A stretch of 64,000 nt of DNA from Quillaja saponaria (Eukaryota > Streptophyta > Magnoliopsida > Fabales > Quillajaceae), in assembly GCA_029379385.1 (NCBI GenBank), contig CM055615.1, positions 186,001 to 250,000 of the forward strand. The letters are read 5' to 3'. Every line of letters begins with the position of its first letter. The stretch's first letter is position 1. Under the pieces are notes generated by a model. It was not told the DNA's origin and searched no databases. It saw only the letters and a list, made by a program, of their open reading frames with translations. Positions 12,660-23,380 of the stretch are shown piece by piece. The translations under genes and the position numbers were made by a program.

Positions 12660-13459
12660 GTTTTTGTAATTAGAAATAAAAATGTACTTTTTTTTTGTGT
12701 GTGTAATAATTAGTGTTGGTAATTAGAGGCATATATGTGGTTGCTTTCATGGTCATTCAAAGAATGCAGTAACAATAACATGTACAGATCTATATATCTC
12801 TTCTGAAAGGTCATGGAAGCAACTCAAGATATCTCTAAGATAGTACCATTTTATCATGATGATGTAGCTAATTATGTAATGATGGCAACTTCTTATATTA
12901 ATGCCAATGGATGTTTGTGTGCAAGTAATATTTTTTTCTTTGCATGGGTCCAATGAGCATGCATATATCTAATTAAACAAGTTTTTTTTTTTTTAAAATA
13001 TTTTATTATTGCGGACCAAAGTACCACTAAATTATAACTATTGCGTTATTCCAATAGTAAATGTGCAAGTTGACTTAACTGATAATTAATATTTATTAAT
13101 AGCGTTATCCTGAACATAAATTTTTAAATGAAGGTCAAAAACCCTTTTTTTTTCCTTTTTTCTTGAACGATTATTAGCAACTATAAATTTTGTTATGTTT
13201 ACAAAACCTTAACCTTCTAAATTTTTGTTTAGTACTAAGCCCAAAGTTCCCTTATAGTGAAATTCCATTAATTTCACACGGTCCTACTTGTGGCCATTAC
13301 TCTCTATGTATGTCTCAATATTTGAGATTTTCTAGTCTGAGAAAACTTTTTTTTTTTTTTTTTAATTTTGATTTGATTTTCACATATTTCTCATTAAAAA
13401 ATAAAATCAAAGCTTGACAATCATAAGCACTGATATATTGATATACAGACTCTTTTTTT
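12660..13459. other. Intergenic spacer before the CACTA remnant
   Basis: The first 100-200 bp are the likely 3' untranslated region of the MYB-CC gene. Beyond that are A/T-rich sequence and poly-T runs (near 12980 and 13348). No coding region was seen. Confidence 0.4.
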
Positions 13460-14089
13460 CACTACAAGAGAAAGACAGTTTGGCAAAGGATACCAGGCGA
13501 GGGACACAATCTCTCGCCATAACTTCGCCACAAGAGAGGAAAATGTGAGGAACAATGGATCTCTTACCTAATTTAGAGGGAGGACGTACAATTCCAGCGA
13601 AAAAGGAGGTAGTGACAATTTTTTCCTTCAAAATGCAAGGGAGTGGCGATGAAATATATATCTCGCCATTTGTGGCGAGGGAGTGTTCCTCACCTTATTT
13701 TACAAACAAGAAGGTGAGGGAATGACGATAATATCTCAACCCTTGCCCTTTTGAACGAAAACAAAAATGCGGTATGTATTTTTCAAATCTCGAAAGGTGA
13801 GAGAGTGGGCGAGGGCACTTGTCCCTCACCTTTTTAATAGATAGGTCTTATCCCATTTTCCCTTTTCATCCCTCCAGCAGCTTCCCCTCTGCCAATGCCT
13901 CTACGAGCCACCACAGCCTACAAATCATCGTCCAAGTCTCAATCGGAGCTCGCCGGTTGTTGCCTAACCCCCATACATCTTTTTCTTCTGCTCAAATTTC
14001 CTAGATTTTGATTTTAGCCAATGTATGAGATTTTAGTGATTTTGGGATATGATTATTGGTATAATTGATATATATATATTTGATTATTA

Positions 14090-14445
14090 GTATATGTGTT
14101 TGATTGAATTGTTTATAAAAGTAAAATTGACGAGATATTGATGGATTGTTGTTAAAATTGTTAGATTTTGGATTTTTTTGTATTTTAGGGATTTAGATTG
14201 TATGATTATTTGGTATATATATTTGATTAAATTTGCTGTAGAATTAGAATTGATAAGATATAGATGGTTTGTTATTTGAATTGTTTGGTTGGGATATATA
14301 TGTTTAATTGAATTTGTTAGAGAATTATAATTGATGGGTTGCATGTATTGTTAGAATTGTTAAATTTGAAATATATTGATTGAATTTGTTGAACTAGAAT
14401 TGATGAGAAATTGATATTTGTTACTAGAATTATTAGAGGTTTTCG
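14090..14445. repeat. Degenerate tandem repeat inside the CACTA remnant
   Basis: About four imperfect copies of a 75-120 bp unit begin near 14096, 14218, 14300 and 14374. Each carries a TTTGATTGAATTTGTT-like start followed by GAATTGATGAGA and GTTAGAATTGTTAGA-like blocks. The array explains a run of spurious open frames on both strands. Confidence 0.6.
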
Positions 14446-15410
14446 GTTTTGGTTAGGAATCTAGAACTTTAATTGATACTAAGTTGTTTGATTGTTGTTT
14501 AACCAATAGACGTTCTTGATTTTGGTTATGAATATAGAGTTTTAATTGAAAATAAATTGGTTGATATGTAAAACTGAGGAATATGGGGTTAGTTAGTATT
14601 TTTAGACTAAGTTGTTTAGTGTTAGAATTAGATTGCTATAATTAATTAGAAGCATGCACAAATTGGTGTAGATTTTACTTTTGGATTGTAAAAGTGTAGA
14701 ATTAGAACTTGGTTTGTTAGGTGAAAACCAATTAAAATGAATTTTGAAAGTTTAGATTTTGTGCTTCAATAGAAATTTAGTTGATTGAATTAGAATTTGA
14801 TTTGTTAGGTGAAAAGTAATGAGATATGTCAAATTTATTGGCAAAATGATCTAAACTCATTTTATTTGAAATCCTTGTGTAGTTCAATATTGTACACATT
14901 AATTAATTGATAATTGTTTTAGCCTGTTACTTTTTATGAAACCTACATCACAAATGCATAATCATGAAAACCTTAGAATCTCGTTCAAGACTCAATAGGT
15001 AGAAATGAATTCATATGTTAATGTTTATTTAATTATGGACAAATATTGAATTCATTTGTTATAGATCCATGAATTGTCCAAGTTGGTGTGAGATGTTAAA
15101 TTTTTAATTCATTTGTTTGATATTTTGATGGGTGTCATTTCTCTATGTTCTCTGAATGCATATATAGTCAAATGTGTTATCGTGTCTACATCGTGCACTT
15201 GGGAGATCATAGAAAAATGTTCTCAAAATTTAGATGAAATAATATAAAGAGATTTAGCATCTCACTAGAATGAATGTGTTGTTTTCTTGAATGTGATAGG
15301 ATTTTACTATTAGGAAGAAGTTGAAGATGTTAGACGACATGCATAAATCACTCTTATATAAGGATATAATTTTAGTATTTGTTGTTAATTGTTCGTTTGT
15401 TTCAGCTAGA

Positions 15411-16200
15411 ACAAAAATGCTATTGGATCATAGTTGGATATTAAATTGGAAGTATATTCAAGGTTTTGTGACAGATAGTTTTAAGGGATTTGTAGAGGGA
15501 ATTTAAATTGGACATTGCATGGTGAAGACTTTTGGCTAGATAGGGGTTTTAATGCGATGAATGCCAACCTTCTACCTGAACATAAGAACCCCTATATAGT
15601 CATGGTAATGGATGGGGTTCTATTCAGGTATCATCTAGATGATTATGATGTCATCAAAGAAGAGCCGAATAAATCAATTGCCAAGCTTTATGATATACTC
15701 AAGTCTACTAATGAGCATAGTATTTTTTGAAAATTGTTGTATTGGGATACAAATTTAATTCAACATAATCTAGACATAAGCATATTAAGAAACATTACTT
15801 TGGCAATGTCTTTAACATTCTAATGAATGTGAAGGAAAAAATGAAAAACAATGCGAAGGCACATAAGGACTTAAGATAGTTGTGTAAGCACCCAGAATTA
15901 CATTTGTAGTTGATGGATGGTAAGTACTTCAAACCAAAAGCCTCATACTTCCTAACGGGTGAATAACTAAGTTTGTGAATGGATTAAGCAATTGTGGTTT
16001 CCTCATGATTACGTCTCTAATATATCTCGTTATGTTAATGTTAATGAGAAGAAATTATATGGGATGAAAAGTCATAATTGTTAATTATGTGTTCCTAATG
16101 AGATTGTTGTCATGGGCTATAAGAGACTTTTTGCCTAAACTAATATGGAAAGCATTGACCGAGTTGAGTAATTTTTGGTGAACATTTTTTCGAATGAGGT
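15411..16200 (+). pseudogene. TNP2-type transposase pseudogene (TAD and DUF4218 remnants)
   Basis: Read in shifting + frames, four pieces line up in the order of a CACTA transposase. First, at 15410-15505, comes a transposase-associated domain start (LLDHSWILN then FKGFVEGI). Second, at 15510-15735, come WTLHGEDFW and EEPNKSIAKLYDILK, matching the linker that precedes the TNP2 domain. Third, at about 15735-15900, is YWDTNLIQHNLDI followed after a frameshift by NVKEKMKNNAKAHKDL and LCKHPEL. Fourth, at about 15910-16170, are GKYFKPKASYFLTGE, LYGMKSH and AIRDFLPKLIWKALTELS, matching the TNP2/DUF4218 region. The jump from KLYDILK to YWDTNLIQHN indicates that most of the catalytic core is deleted. 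Stops and frameshifts show the copy is dead. Confidence 0.8.
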
Positions 16201-16300
16201 AGATGTTGATCATATGACCTAGTTAGAATCCTAAGTAGATTATATACTCCGGGCTTATTTAATTCATAGAGTATTTAAAAATACATTTATCATATGAAAG

Positions 16301-17611
16301 TATAGGCTGGTGGTCCCAATAATATCGTAAGATGTATCTATTTGAAAGGTGAGATATGCTTTAAATCTTTGATTCAAAATCTTGAATATCTCATACAAAT
16401 TTAAATTTCTATAATTTACCATAATAGATGTATGCATAATCTTAAGAAGAAGAAAAAAAAATGCAAATACAGCATGGTTTGAGGACTCTGTGCGCAACAC
16501 CTTCTAGAAGAGTTTTAAATTTCTGTACTAGTTTGAACCCTACATTCCAACTAGCTAGAAGCAATAAAGCCCAATAAAATTATAGTGGAGAGGAGGAACG
16601 TGTTGACCCGGCCTTTCGGTCTTTGAAAATCCAAGATCATTCGGAAATAATTGGACAGTAGAAATGAATGAAAAAGATAAGAGACGTCTCCTCAATTGCA
16701 CCGTAGTTGGGCCAAGCAGAACTAAAAATAGGTAGCAGCCTGCTCATAGAGTATGGGACCAACTTGCATGTTCTTTTCCATTTTTTCCAACCCCAACTTT
16801 TTCTACAAACTCCAATGCGACATAGATTTCTTTTCTCTTTTTAAATTTATTTAGAAAATCCAAACTACAAAGGGTGGAAATTTAAAAAATTGAAGTGATG
16901 AGGAAGAAAAACATGATATAACGTTCGTCTGTATGTCCATAACCTCCTCAAGCACCTAAAGGAAATTAATATTTGGTTAATGTACATCCCCATAATTAAA
17001 ATAAATGAGAGGCTTTTCAAATTCCTTATCTAAAATCTTTTAAAGTAAGAACAGTATCATAATTATTTAGAGAAAGTTATTAAATTAATATTGAAAATTA
17101 GGTTAAGTACTTTTATAGATTTATTTATTTTTTGTTAAAGTTAGTATATTCCTGTCATAAAATTAATTCTTTATCTTTTAACAAATTGGAATAGATTAGT
17201 TGGTTCTGAAAACTTTGGTACGCCAAAGTTGAAGAAATTATAGATATTCAAAAAGTCTTTTATTCTAAGTAATATATATGATTGTTTGGTGAGTAGTTTT
17301 GATCGTTCAAATAAACATGTGTTATCCATGGCTTGGTCGACATGCCCCTCTCTTCATTAATTTGATAATCGAGATTCAAGAATTTAGTTTTAATACTGAA
17401 AGCAATCTTTAACTTACTTGGGAAGCAAATCAAAATCATTTTTAAGATAAATATTATTTGGCTAAAAATATTATTAGCTTATCTCCTCTAATTCCTTCCT
17501 TAATCTACTAGGATCGTTTCCTTCAACTCTTTCAATCCACATTCGTTGAACAACATTTTAAAATCGCTCTATATCATAAATCAATAATAGTAATGATGTC
17601 TTAATTCAATA
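16301..17611. other. Intergenic A/T-rich stretch
   Basis: No supported gene. A moderately GC-rich block at about 16580-16760 could be a further remnant of the CACTA element or an unrelated repeat. The rest is A/T-rich with stops in all frames. Confidence 0.35.
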
Positions 17612-17619
17612 GCTAAAAC

Positions 17620-17955
17620 CAATGTTTTGAAACCAGACCTAAAAGGTTGAACCGTACATGATATAAAAAAATATTTATGTAATGTACGTATAATAATTTA
17701 ATATTAAATAAGAAATAAAAACTAAAAAGAAAATAAAAATAATCTATTTCAAACTTCATTTGTTCAATTTTTTTTAATTTTTGTTTTTGTTTTTTTATAT
17801 ATTTTTTAAAATCCGAGCTGGGTTTTGAAATAATGTCCGGATTTGGCCGAATTAATCGTTATTTCGGGTTTTTGGCCTAATCTAATCTGGAATAAGACCC
17901 AAGTCACGATCCGACCATTTCGATCGGCCGAGTCGGGTCAAATTTCAAAACACTG
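17620..17955. mobile_element. hAT-type MITE, 336 bp
   Basis: The left end CAATGTTTTGAAACC and the reverse complement of the right end, CAGTGTTTTGAAATTTGACC, form terminal inverted repeats of the CAnTGTTTTGAAA type seen in plant hAT-derived MITEs. They are flanked by GCTAAAAC at 17612-17619 and GCTAAAAT at 17956-17963, an 8-bp target-site duplication with one mismatch, as expected for hAT. The interior has no coding capacity. A GC-richer stretch with CCGAGTCGGG-like blocks lies near the right end. Confidence 0.75.
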
Positions 17956-17963
17956 GCTAAAAT

Positions 17964-18900
17964 TGAAGTGCTAAAACTAAGAAATATTTTATTCAAGTCC
18001 TCCTACAATCCTTAGACGTGAAAAAGATACTCCATTGTGCTTGAAAAGCATTCAACAATTTTGTTAAAATTACGCAAAATCATTTTCAATAAACTAATTC
18101 CATCAGTGTCTGGCGTGTTTCTTAGCCACACTAGAAAATGGAAATTGTCTTTTGGTTGACAAAATTGAATTGAAATTTCAACTAAAAGAAATATAATTAG
18201 AAACGTGAATATTGTGTAGCTCATGACTCATATCATGGAAATACATAATCAAAGAAAGCGACCTATCAAATTAAAGAAAGTCATGGTCTGCAGCTTCAGT
18301 ATATATGATCCCTCTAGAAACACCCATGTTTAAATTTTCATAATGAACAGATTAAGAAGCTATTGGACTTTTTCATGCATGGCCCTACTTGTTGAATGCT
18401 AGATAGCTAACCCAATTGAATAGTATTATTGATGAAAAGTACTGAATCTCATTATTCACTTAATTTCCATAATTGAATGGGGCATGAAATCAAAAGTTAG
18501 TTGTTCTGCAAATTTTATATGGAAGTAGTATTTGACTCCACCCACATCACATGATTCATCATTTGCTTCTTCAACTAACACATGCAACTTACAATAATTA
18601 CTATACATAGTTTCATCCAACTATGGCAGCTCAACAGAAAGGTTCCCATCACATAATGCTCCCTTTGATCCCCATTCGATATTAAATGTTCAAATTAATT
18701 AAAGTCAATCTTAAAAAATAACTGATAAATGTTGTGACATCCTCGTATTTGTTTTTACATACAGAATTTATAGACTTAATTAACCAATCTTGGATTGATT
18801 AAGAAAAAGTAAAACAACCATTGAGAAATTACGAGAAAACTATAAGATTACACATTAGGTTTAATTACAAAATACAAAAGAAAAATAAGATTATTTTGCT
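17964..18900. other. Intergenic stretch downstream of the JOX-type gene
   Basis: No coding region recognised. The right-hand 200 bp probably contain the 3' untranslated region of the dioxygenase gene, which is transcribed towards this stretch. Confidence 0.35.
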
Positions 18901-18927
18901 GATAATTAATGCAATAACTTCAATAAT

Positions 18928-20854
18928 TTAGTTGGACCTTGGGGATATCAAAGATTCAACTTGTTGTTTGCCACAAGGTCCTTTAGTCCTCATGTGGAGT
19001 CTGTATTCACCAAATGTCATTGGTTGATAAAGAGCAGGACGTTCCTTTGTGACGAGCTCCTTTTCAGGTTCAATGAGTAAATCACTTTTAGGGTTATAGA
19101 AGAATGCCAATGAGACACGATCCTTCAATGAATTCACAATCACCCTATGCTCCACGCTCTTGTAAATTGCATTGCTTAGCACCTATTTAAATATGGATAA
19201 GATAAACACCAATTTAATTAATCAATTTAAATGTTGCAGCTCTTAATTATGAGTTCAACTAACAAAATATAGACCAGCCCGAGCATAGCTGCAGTAGCAT
19301 AGGTACTAGAGCAAAAAGTTCTTTCCTCACCCCAGGTCGTGGGTTGTGATATATTATGTGCACATTATAATTACATTTGCAAATATAACAAATTGGAGAG
19401 GAAAAGACCTGAAGTTGGTCGCCTATGTTAACAATGAAAGCATTTGGAACAGGCTTAACAGTGACCCAAACGTCTCCTTTGCGCACTTGGAGACCAGGAA
19501 CAAGTTCATCAGGCAAAAGGATGGTCATACCACCCGGGTCAGAGTGTGAAGAAAGACCAAGTGTAAGGTCAGGTTGTGGACATTTTGGGTAGAAATTCAC
19601 TCTTAGGCATGCATCAACATTTTCTTCTCCACCAAAAGCTTTTTGAAGGCAATCCTCTTTTAGTCCAAGATTTATGGACAATATCTTAAGCAACTTCCAA
19701 CCTAGTTTAGCCACTTCTTCTCCATATTCAGCAATCACTTTCCTATACTTTCAACATATATATATATAAGCACGTGTTTAATTAGAAAATTGACATGGGA
19801 AATTAAAGTAACAAATAACAGAAAACAATAAAGTTGATTAGGTTGATATCATAAATAAAAAAAGTCAATTTCACCAACATTTAATCAATTTTATCAATAA
19901 ATAAATACAAATAAACAACATGATCAATATTAGATATTTAATTCATCCAAAAATTTAAGCGGTTACTTGAAACTCATGAAATTGATTTATTTTTTCATAA
20001 ATCATTTGTGAAATCATAGATAGATACAATAACACTTTTTCTTCAAAAAAAACAAAAATTAAATGTTGCAACTTTTAGTACAACTTTATTTACGGAAATC
20101 GCCACAAATCATTATAAGATCCGAGAAATAGTCCTTAATGAAAGTTTCTTTACTTGAAAAAATTGGGAAGATTAAATAAGAGAGATAAGTAGATTTCATG
20201 AGATTCAATCTTATTCGGAACAACTTCCGAAACAAAATTCAATAAAAAACTATTATAAAAGTCTATGGTCTAAGTGTGTGGACAGAACTTATACCTGCAT
20301 GATAGTGGAAGAGCAGGCCACTTAGAGGAGTTTCTGAGAGATGGAGGCATGTAATTAAGGAAGAAATAGTCACTCCAATCCAAAACCACACCTTTCTCTA
20401 CTCCTAACCTACTTCCATAACCTTCATAAGTTTTTGGAGAATTAGCATACTCTTGCTTAACCTCCAATGGAAGATTAAAGAACTCGCGCCACGTGTCCCT
20501 CGCCTTCTTCATCAACTCATGGCTCACCCCATGATTCACTACTTGGAAAAAACCCCATTTCCGACACGCTTCGGACACGCTACGAAGCATTTCCTCATCA
20601 CTGGATAGGCTTTGGAAATCTATGACCGGGATGTTAACATCGCCAAAATCGAAACTATCGAAACTATTGTTGTTGTTGTTGTTGTTGTTATCGTTGTTAT
20701 TGTTGAAGTAGTTGGAATTAGTTTCAGGAGAGGTAACAATGGTGGGTCTTTGAGAAGGGGGCTTAATGTAACGGTCAGGGATTTTGTCAATACCACTCTC
20801 GGCTAAGGATTGGACTCGAACTATTGGCTCAGGCCATGCTTGCAAGCAGTCCAT
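18928..20854 (-). CDS. 2-oxoglutarate/Fe(II) dioxygenase, jasmonate-oxygenase type
   Basis: Three exons in transcript order: 20854-20295, 19742-19409 and 19182-18928, encoding 382 residues. The N-terminal DIOX_N domain starts near NIPVIDFQSLSSDE and includes ACRKWGFFQVVNHGV. The C-terminal Fe(II)/2OG domain has the facial triad H253-x-D255 (SSHSDPGG) and H310 (VEHRV), with R320-V-S322 for 2-oxoglutarate. Blocks such as WREFFNLPLEVKQEYANSP, YEGYGSRLG, LDWSDYFFL and MTFGEYRLHMRTKGPCGK match Arabidopsis JASMONATE-INDUCED OXYGENASES, which hydroxylate jasmonic acid to 12-OH-JA and damp jasmonate signalling. The soluble protein would act in the cytosol. An upstream in-frame methionine at 20992 lies on the far side of the TATA box, so the ATG at 20854 is preferred. 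An unusual asparagine-rich tract (about residues 48-62) precedes the DIOX domain. The JOX assignment is by remembered family signatures, and substrate is inferred. Confidence 0.9.
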
Positions 20855-20966
20855 CCTTGGGTTTTCTGTTTGAGTTTTGTGAAGGAATTGGAAGGAATTG
20901 AAAGGAAAAGGGGGAAGATTGAAGAGTGAAGAGTGTTGGTGTGAGATTATGAGGGAGTGAGAGTGA

Positions 20967-20974
20967 TATATATA
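20967..20974 (-). promoter_or_regulatory. TATA box of the JOX-type gene
   Basis: TATATATA in a CTATATATATCAC context lies about 113 bp upstream of the start codon on the coding strand. It predicts a transcription start near 20940 and a leader of about 85 nt. This is what decides the choice of start codon. Confidence 0.5.
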
Positions 20975-20999
20975 GGGATGGATGTAGAGCAAATTTCGG

Positions 21000-22590
21000 C
21001 GCCGTGGTGAATTTGATTTTCTAGAAATAATAATTAATTAATTTAAAAAAGAAACAATAAGATAGTGATGTTCATCTATTCACATGAGAAAGATCAAAAA
21101 CATTTAGAAAGATAATATCATCCGATGCTAATATTTAAAATTTAAAATTTTTACGAGTAATATATATAGTTTGAATTAAAATGGATTGACATAGTAGTGG
21201 CTTTTTTTTTTGTGTGTATTTAAAATTAGATGGATAAGAAATTATTTATAATTATAATATTAAATTAAAATTTTTGTTTAACAAGTGATGTTCATACTAA
21301 ATTGGATTAATCCGATTCGAAGCAATCTTTATTAATGACCTAGCCACATGCTTTATTTAATTTTTAATTTTTAATTTTTAATTTTTTAATTTTTTAATTT
21401 TTTTTGCTGAGTAGAACATGTGGGTCCCACTATCACCCACAAATCCTTGACACAATTTGCTAAGAAATCTTTAAGTCGGTACATTGGCACCGGTCGGGTT
21501 TGGGACTCAAACACCGATTGTAACAGCCACGTCAGTTATATAATGACTTTATACTTATTACATCCATTGAATTTAGGAACTACACAAAACATGTGGTGTA
21601 GTGAAATTATGTGTAATGATTTTTCTTTAAGTTAAGATTTGATAAATGGGAAGTTTAAGTATTTATTAGATAGTTGATATAAAAAGTTATTTAATGTATA
21701 GATGATTATTTTTATAAAATTTAAATTTTAAAAATTAAATTTATTAGAATTTAACAAATATTTTTATAGCATTCAGTTAAAATATATATATTTATATAAA
21801 ACAAGAGAATAAAAATTATAATTGTATTCAAAATATAAAATTTGAAGAAATAAAGTTGATCTAAAATAATTTTAAAAAATTAAATTAAAAATTAAAATAA
21901 TAGTTAAGTCATTAATTTCAAATACTACTATTATATTTGAAATTATAATTTTTTAAACAAGTGATTTTTATCCATTTTTTTTTATATAAATTAATTTTCT
22001 TTTTTCTAATTAGAAACATACGGGAACGTAGTATATGATGAAATAATAAAACAGTCCTTAGGGTACTCCTTACATATCGTAATATAAAATTTTTAAATTA
22101 AATTTATAATTATTTATTTAAGGTGTATAATTTTAAAATATGTTAAAATAATAATGTTGAATAGTACAAAATTCATGAGGATAACTCTGGCCGACATGCA
22201 CATAATTTTATGGGAGTTATAATTCACGTGGCAAATACTAGGCCGATTGCAGTATTAATTGTCACGTGGGATTTATGGGATCGGAGACGTTGAGATCGGA
22301 CCCCTCGAACTTATGCCCCCACCCTTCCAAGAAGACGAGTTTACGTTCTCCTTTTCTTTCTCTTTATCGGCGTTTGGTGCAGTAAATTGACATTTTAATT
22401 CTAATTTTTCTGTCTAGCGCACGTTTTAAAATTATAATTAAAATTTTCAAATTCAGTTATAACATATTATTTTCAATTGTTATAAGTAGATCTTCAAATT
22501 TATAATTTTTTTTAAATGTGTTGTTATTGAGAATAACTTATTTATAATAACACATCATGCTATAATATTAGTTATCATCACTAATATTTT
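21000..22590. other. Upstream region of the JOX-type gene, A/T-rich
   Basis: No gene recognised. At 21356-21402 there is a (TTTTTAA)n-like tract. CACGTG-core sites appear at about 22224 and 22264, some 1.3 kb upstream of the JOX-type TATA box. Their relevance is uncertain. Confidence 0.4.
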
Positions 22591-22599
22591 TTATCACGC

Positions 22600-22945
22600 A
22601 CAAGTAACTTCATCCACCCACCACCACCAATAACCATCACCATCACAGTCGAATGCAATAATGATCACTGTCAGAATTCTTCCAAGTTGACGACAACTAT
22701 CGTCAACAACTATCAAGACAAAGACGTCAACAATTATCATAGGAACCTATCAAACATGACGACAATCATTATTAGGGATTCTCTGGAATGACAATAATCG
22801 TCGTTGAAATCCACTAGAGAAGACAACAACCATGTCAGAGTTGACGGGAAACCACCGACAAAAGCCACCAAAGACTACAACAACCATCACCACTACCGGG
22901 GAAGTCGACAACTATTATTGGATGCCCAAGAGATGACGAAAATCA
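22600..22945. repeat. Degenerate GACGACAA / CACCAC-rich repeat
   Basis: About 340 bp of purine-skewed sequence is built from loosely repeated GACGACAAC-ATC and CACCACCA-like words, unlike the A/T-rich surroundings. One frame gives a short His/Lys-rich open frame, which I regard as accidental. It may be an eroded transposon fragment. Confidence 0.4.
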
Positions 22946-23011
22946 CCACCAAGTACTTAAAACACTTTCTAGCAAAAATAAAATTACTTGAAACACAATT
23001 CTAATTGTAAT

Positions 23012-23083
23012 TTTTTATGTGATCTAAACTCGTATATTACAATCTTTTTATGTGATCCAAACTCGTATTATAATTCTTCATGT
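23012..23083. repeat. Two-copy tandem repeat, about 34 bp unit
   Basis: The block TTTTTATGTGATCTAAACTC is followed after about 34 bp by a nearly identical copy (TTTTTATGTGATCCAAACTC). Confidence 0.7.
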
Positions 23084-23180
23084 TTTTTTAGCACTTTTTT
23101 TTTTCCATATACTAATGTTTTCTTTTATCTTAAAATATTTTTTCAAATTTCAATAAAGAAAGTAAACGAAAAAAATAAAA

Positions 23181-23380
23181 AATGAGGTTTATAAGGGAAA
23201 AATATAATGAAATAATTTAAGTTTTTTCTTCAAATCATGAGATGATTTGCCATGCTAAAGCAATGTATGCATAAAAATTATCAAGAATGAGGTTTGTATG
23301 GAAGAAACATAATAAAATAATTTAAGACATTTTTATTACAAATCGTGAGATTTGCCATGCTAAATCAAGTTATGCATAAA
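23181..23380. repeat. Two-copy tandem repeat, about 105 bp unit
   Basis: Copies start at 23181 and 23286 with AATGAGGTTT. They share AATAATTTAAG, GAGATTTGCCATGCTAAA and TATGCATAAAA blocks at corresponding places. They are diverged by roughly a fifth by eye. Confidence 0.7.

Larger units (their letters stand above)
13460..16300 (+). mobile_element. Decayed CACTA (En/Spm) DNA transposon
   Basis: The left end at 13460 reads CACTACAAGAGAAAGACAG, the terminal motif of plant CACTA elements. The next 370 bp hold many copies, in both orientations, of a short GGCGAGGG / CTCGCC motif (for example at 13496, 13512, 13661, 13675 and 13808). This looks like the subterminal repeat array typical of the superfamily. 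From about 15410 there are broken but recognisable pieces of a TNP2-type transposase on the same strand. No right terminal repeat (TTGTAGTG) was found, so the right limit is approximate and the 3' part is probably deleted or eroded. Confidence 0.8.

Noticed and set aside
14087..14344. 85-codon minus-strand frame rich in Asn, Ile and Ser
   Set aside because: It is explained by the degenerate tandem repeat inside the CACTA remnant.
20612..20806. Plus-strand frame with a poly-Val run
   Set aside because: It is the antisense of the asparagine tract in the dioxygenase exon.
20855..20992. Upstream in-frame methionine extending the dioxygenase by 46 residues
   Set aside because: The probable TATA box lies between the two candidate starts, and the extension has no similarity to dioxygenase N termini.
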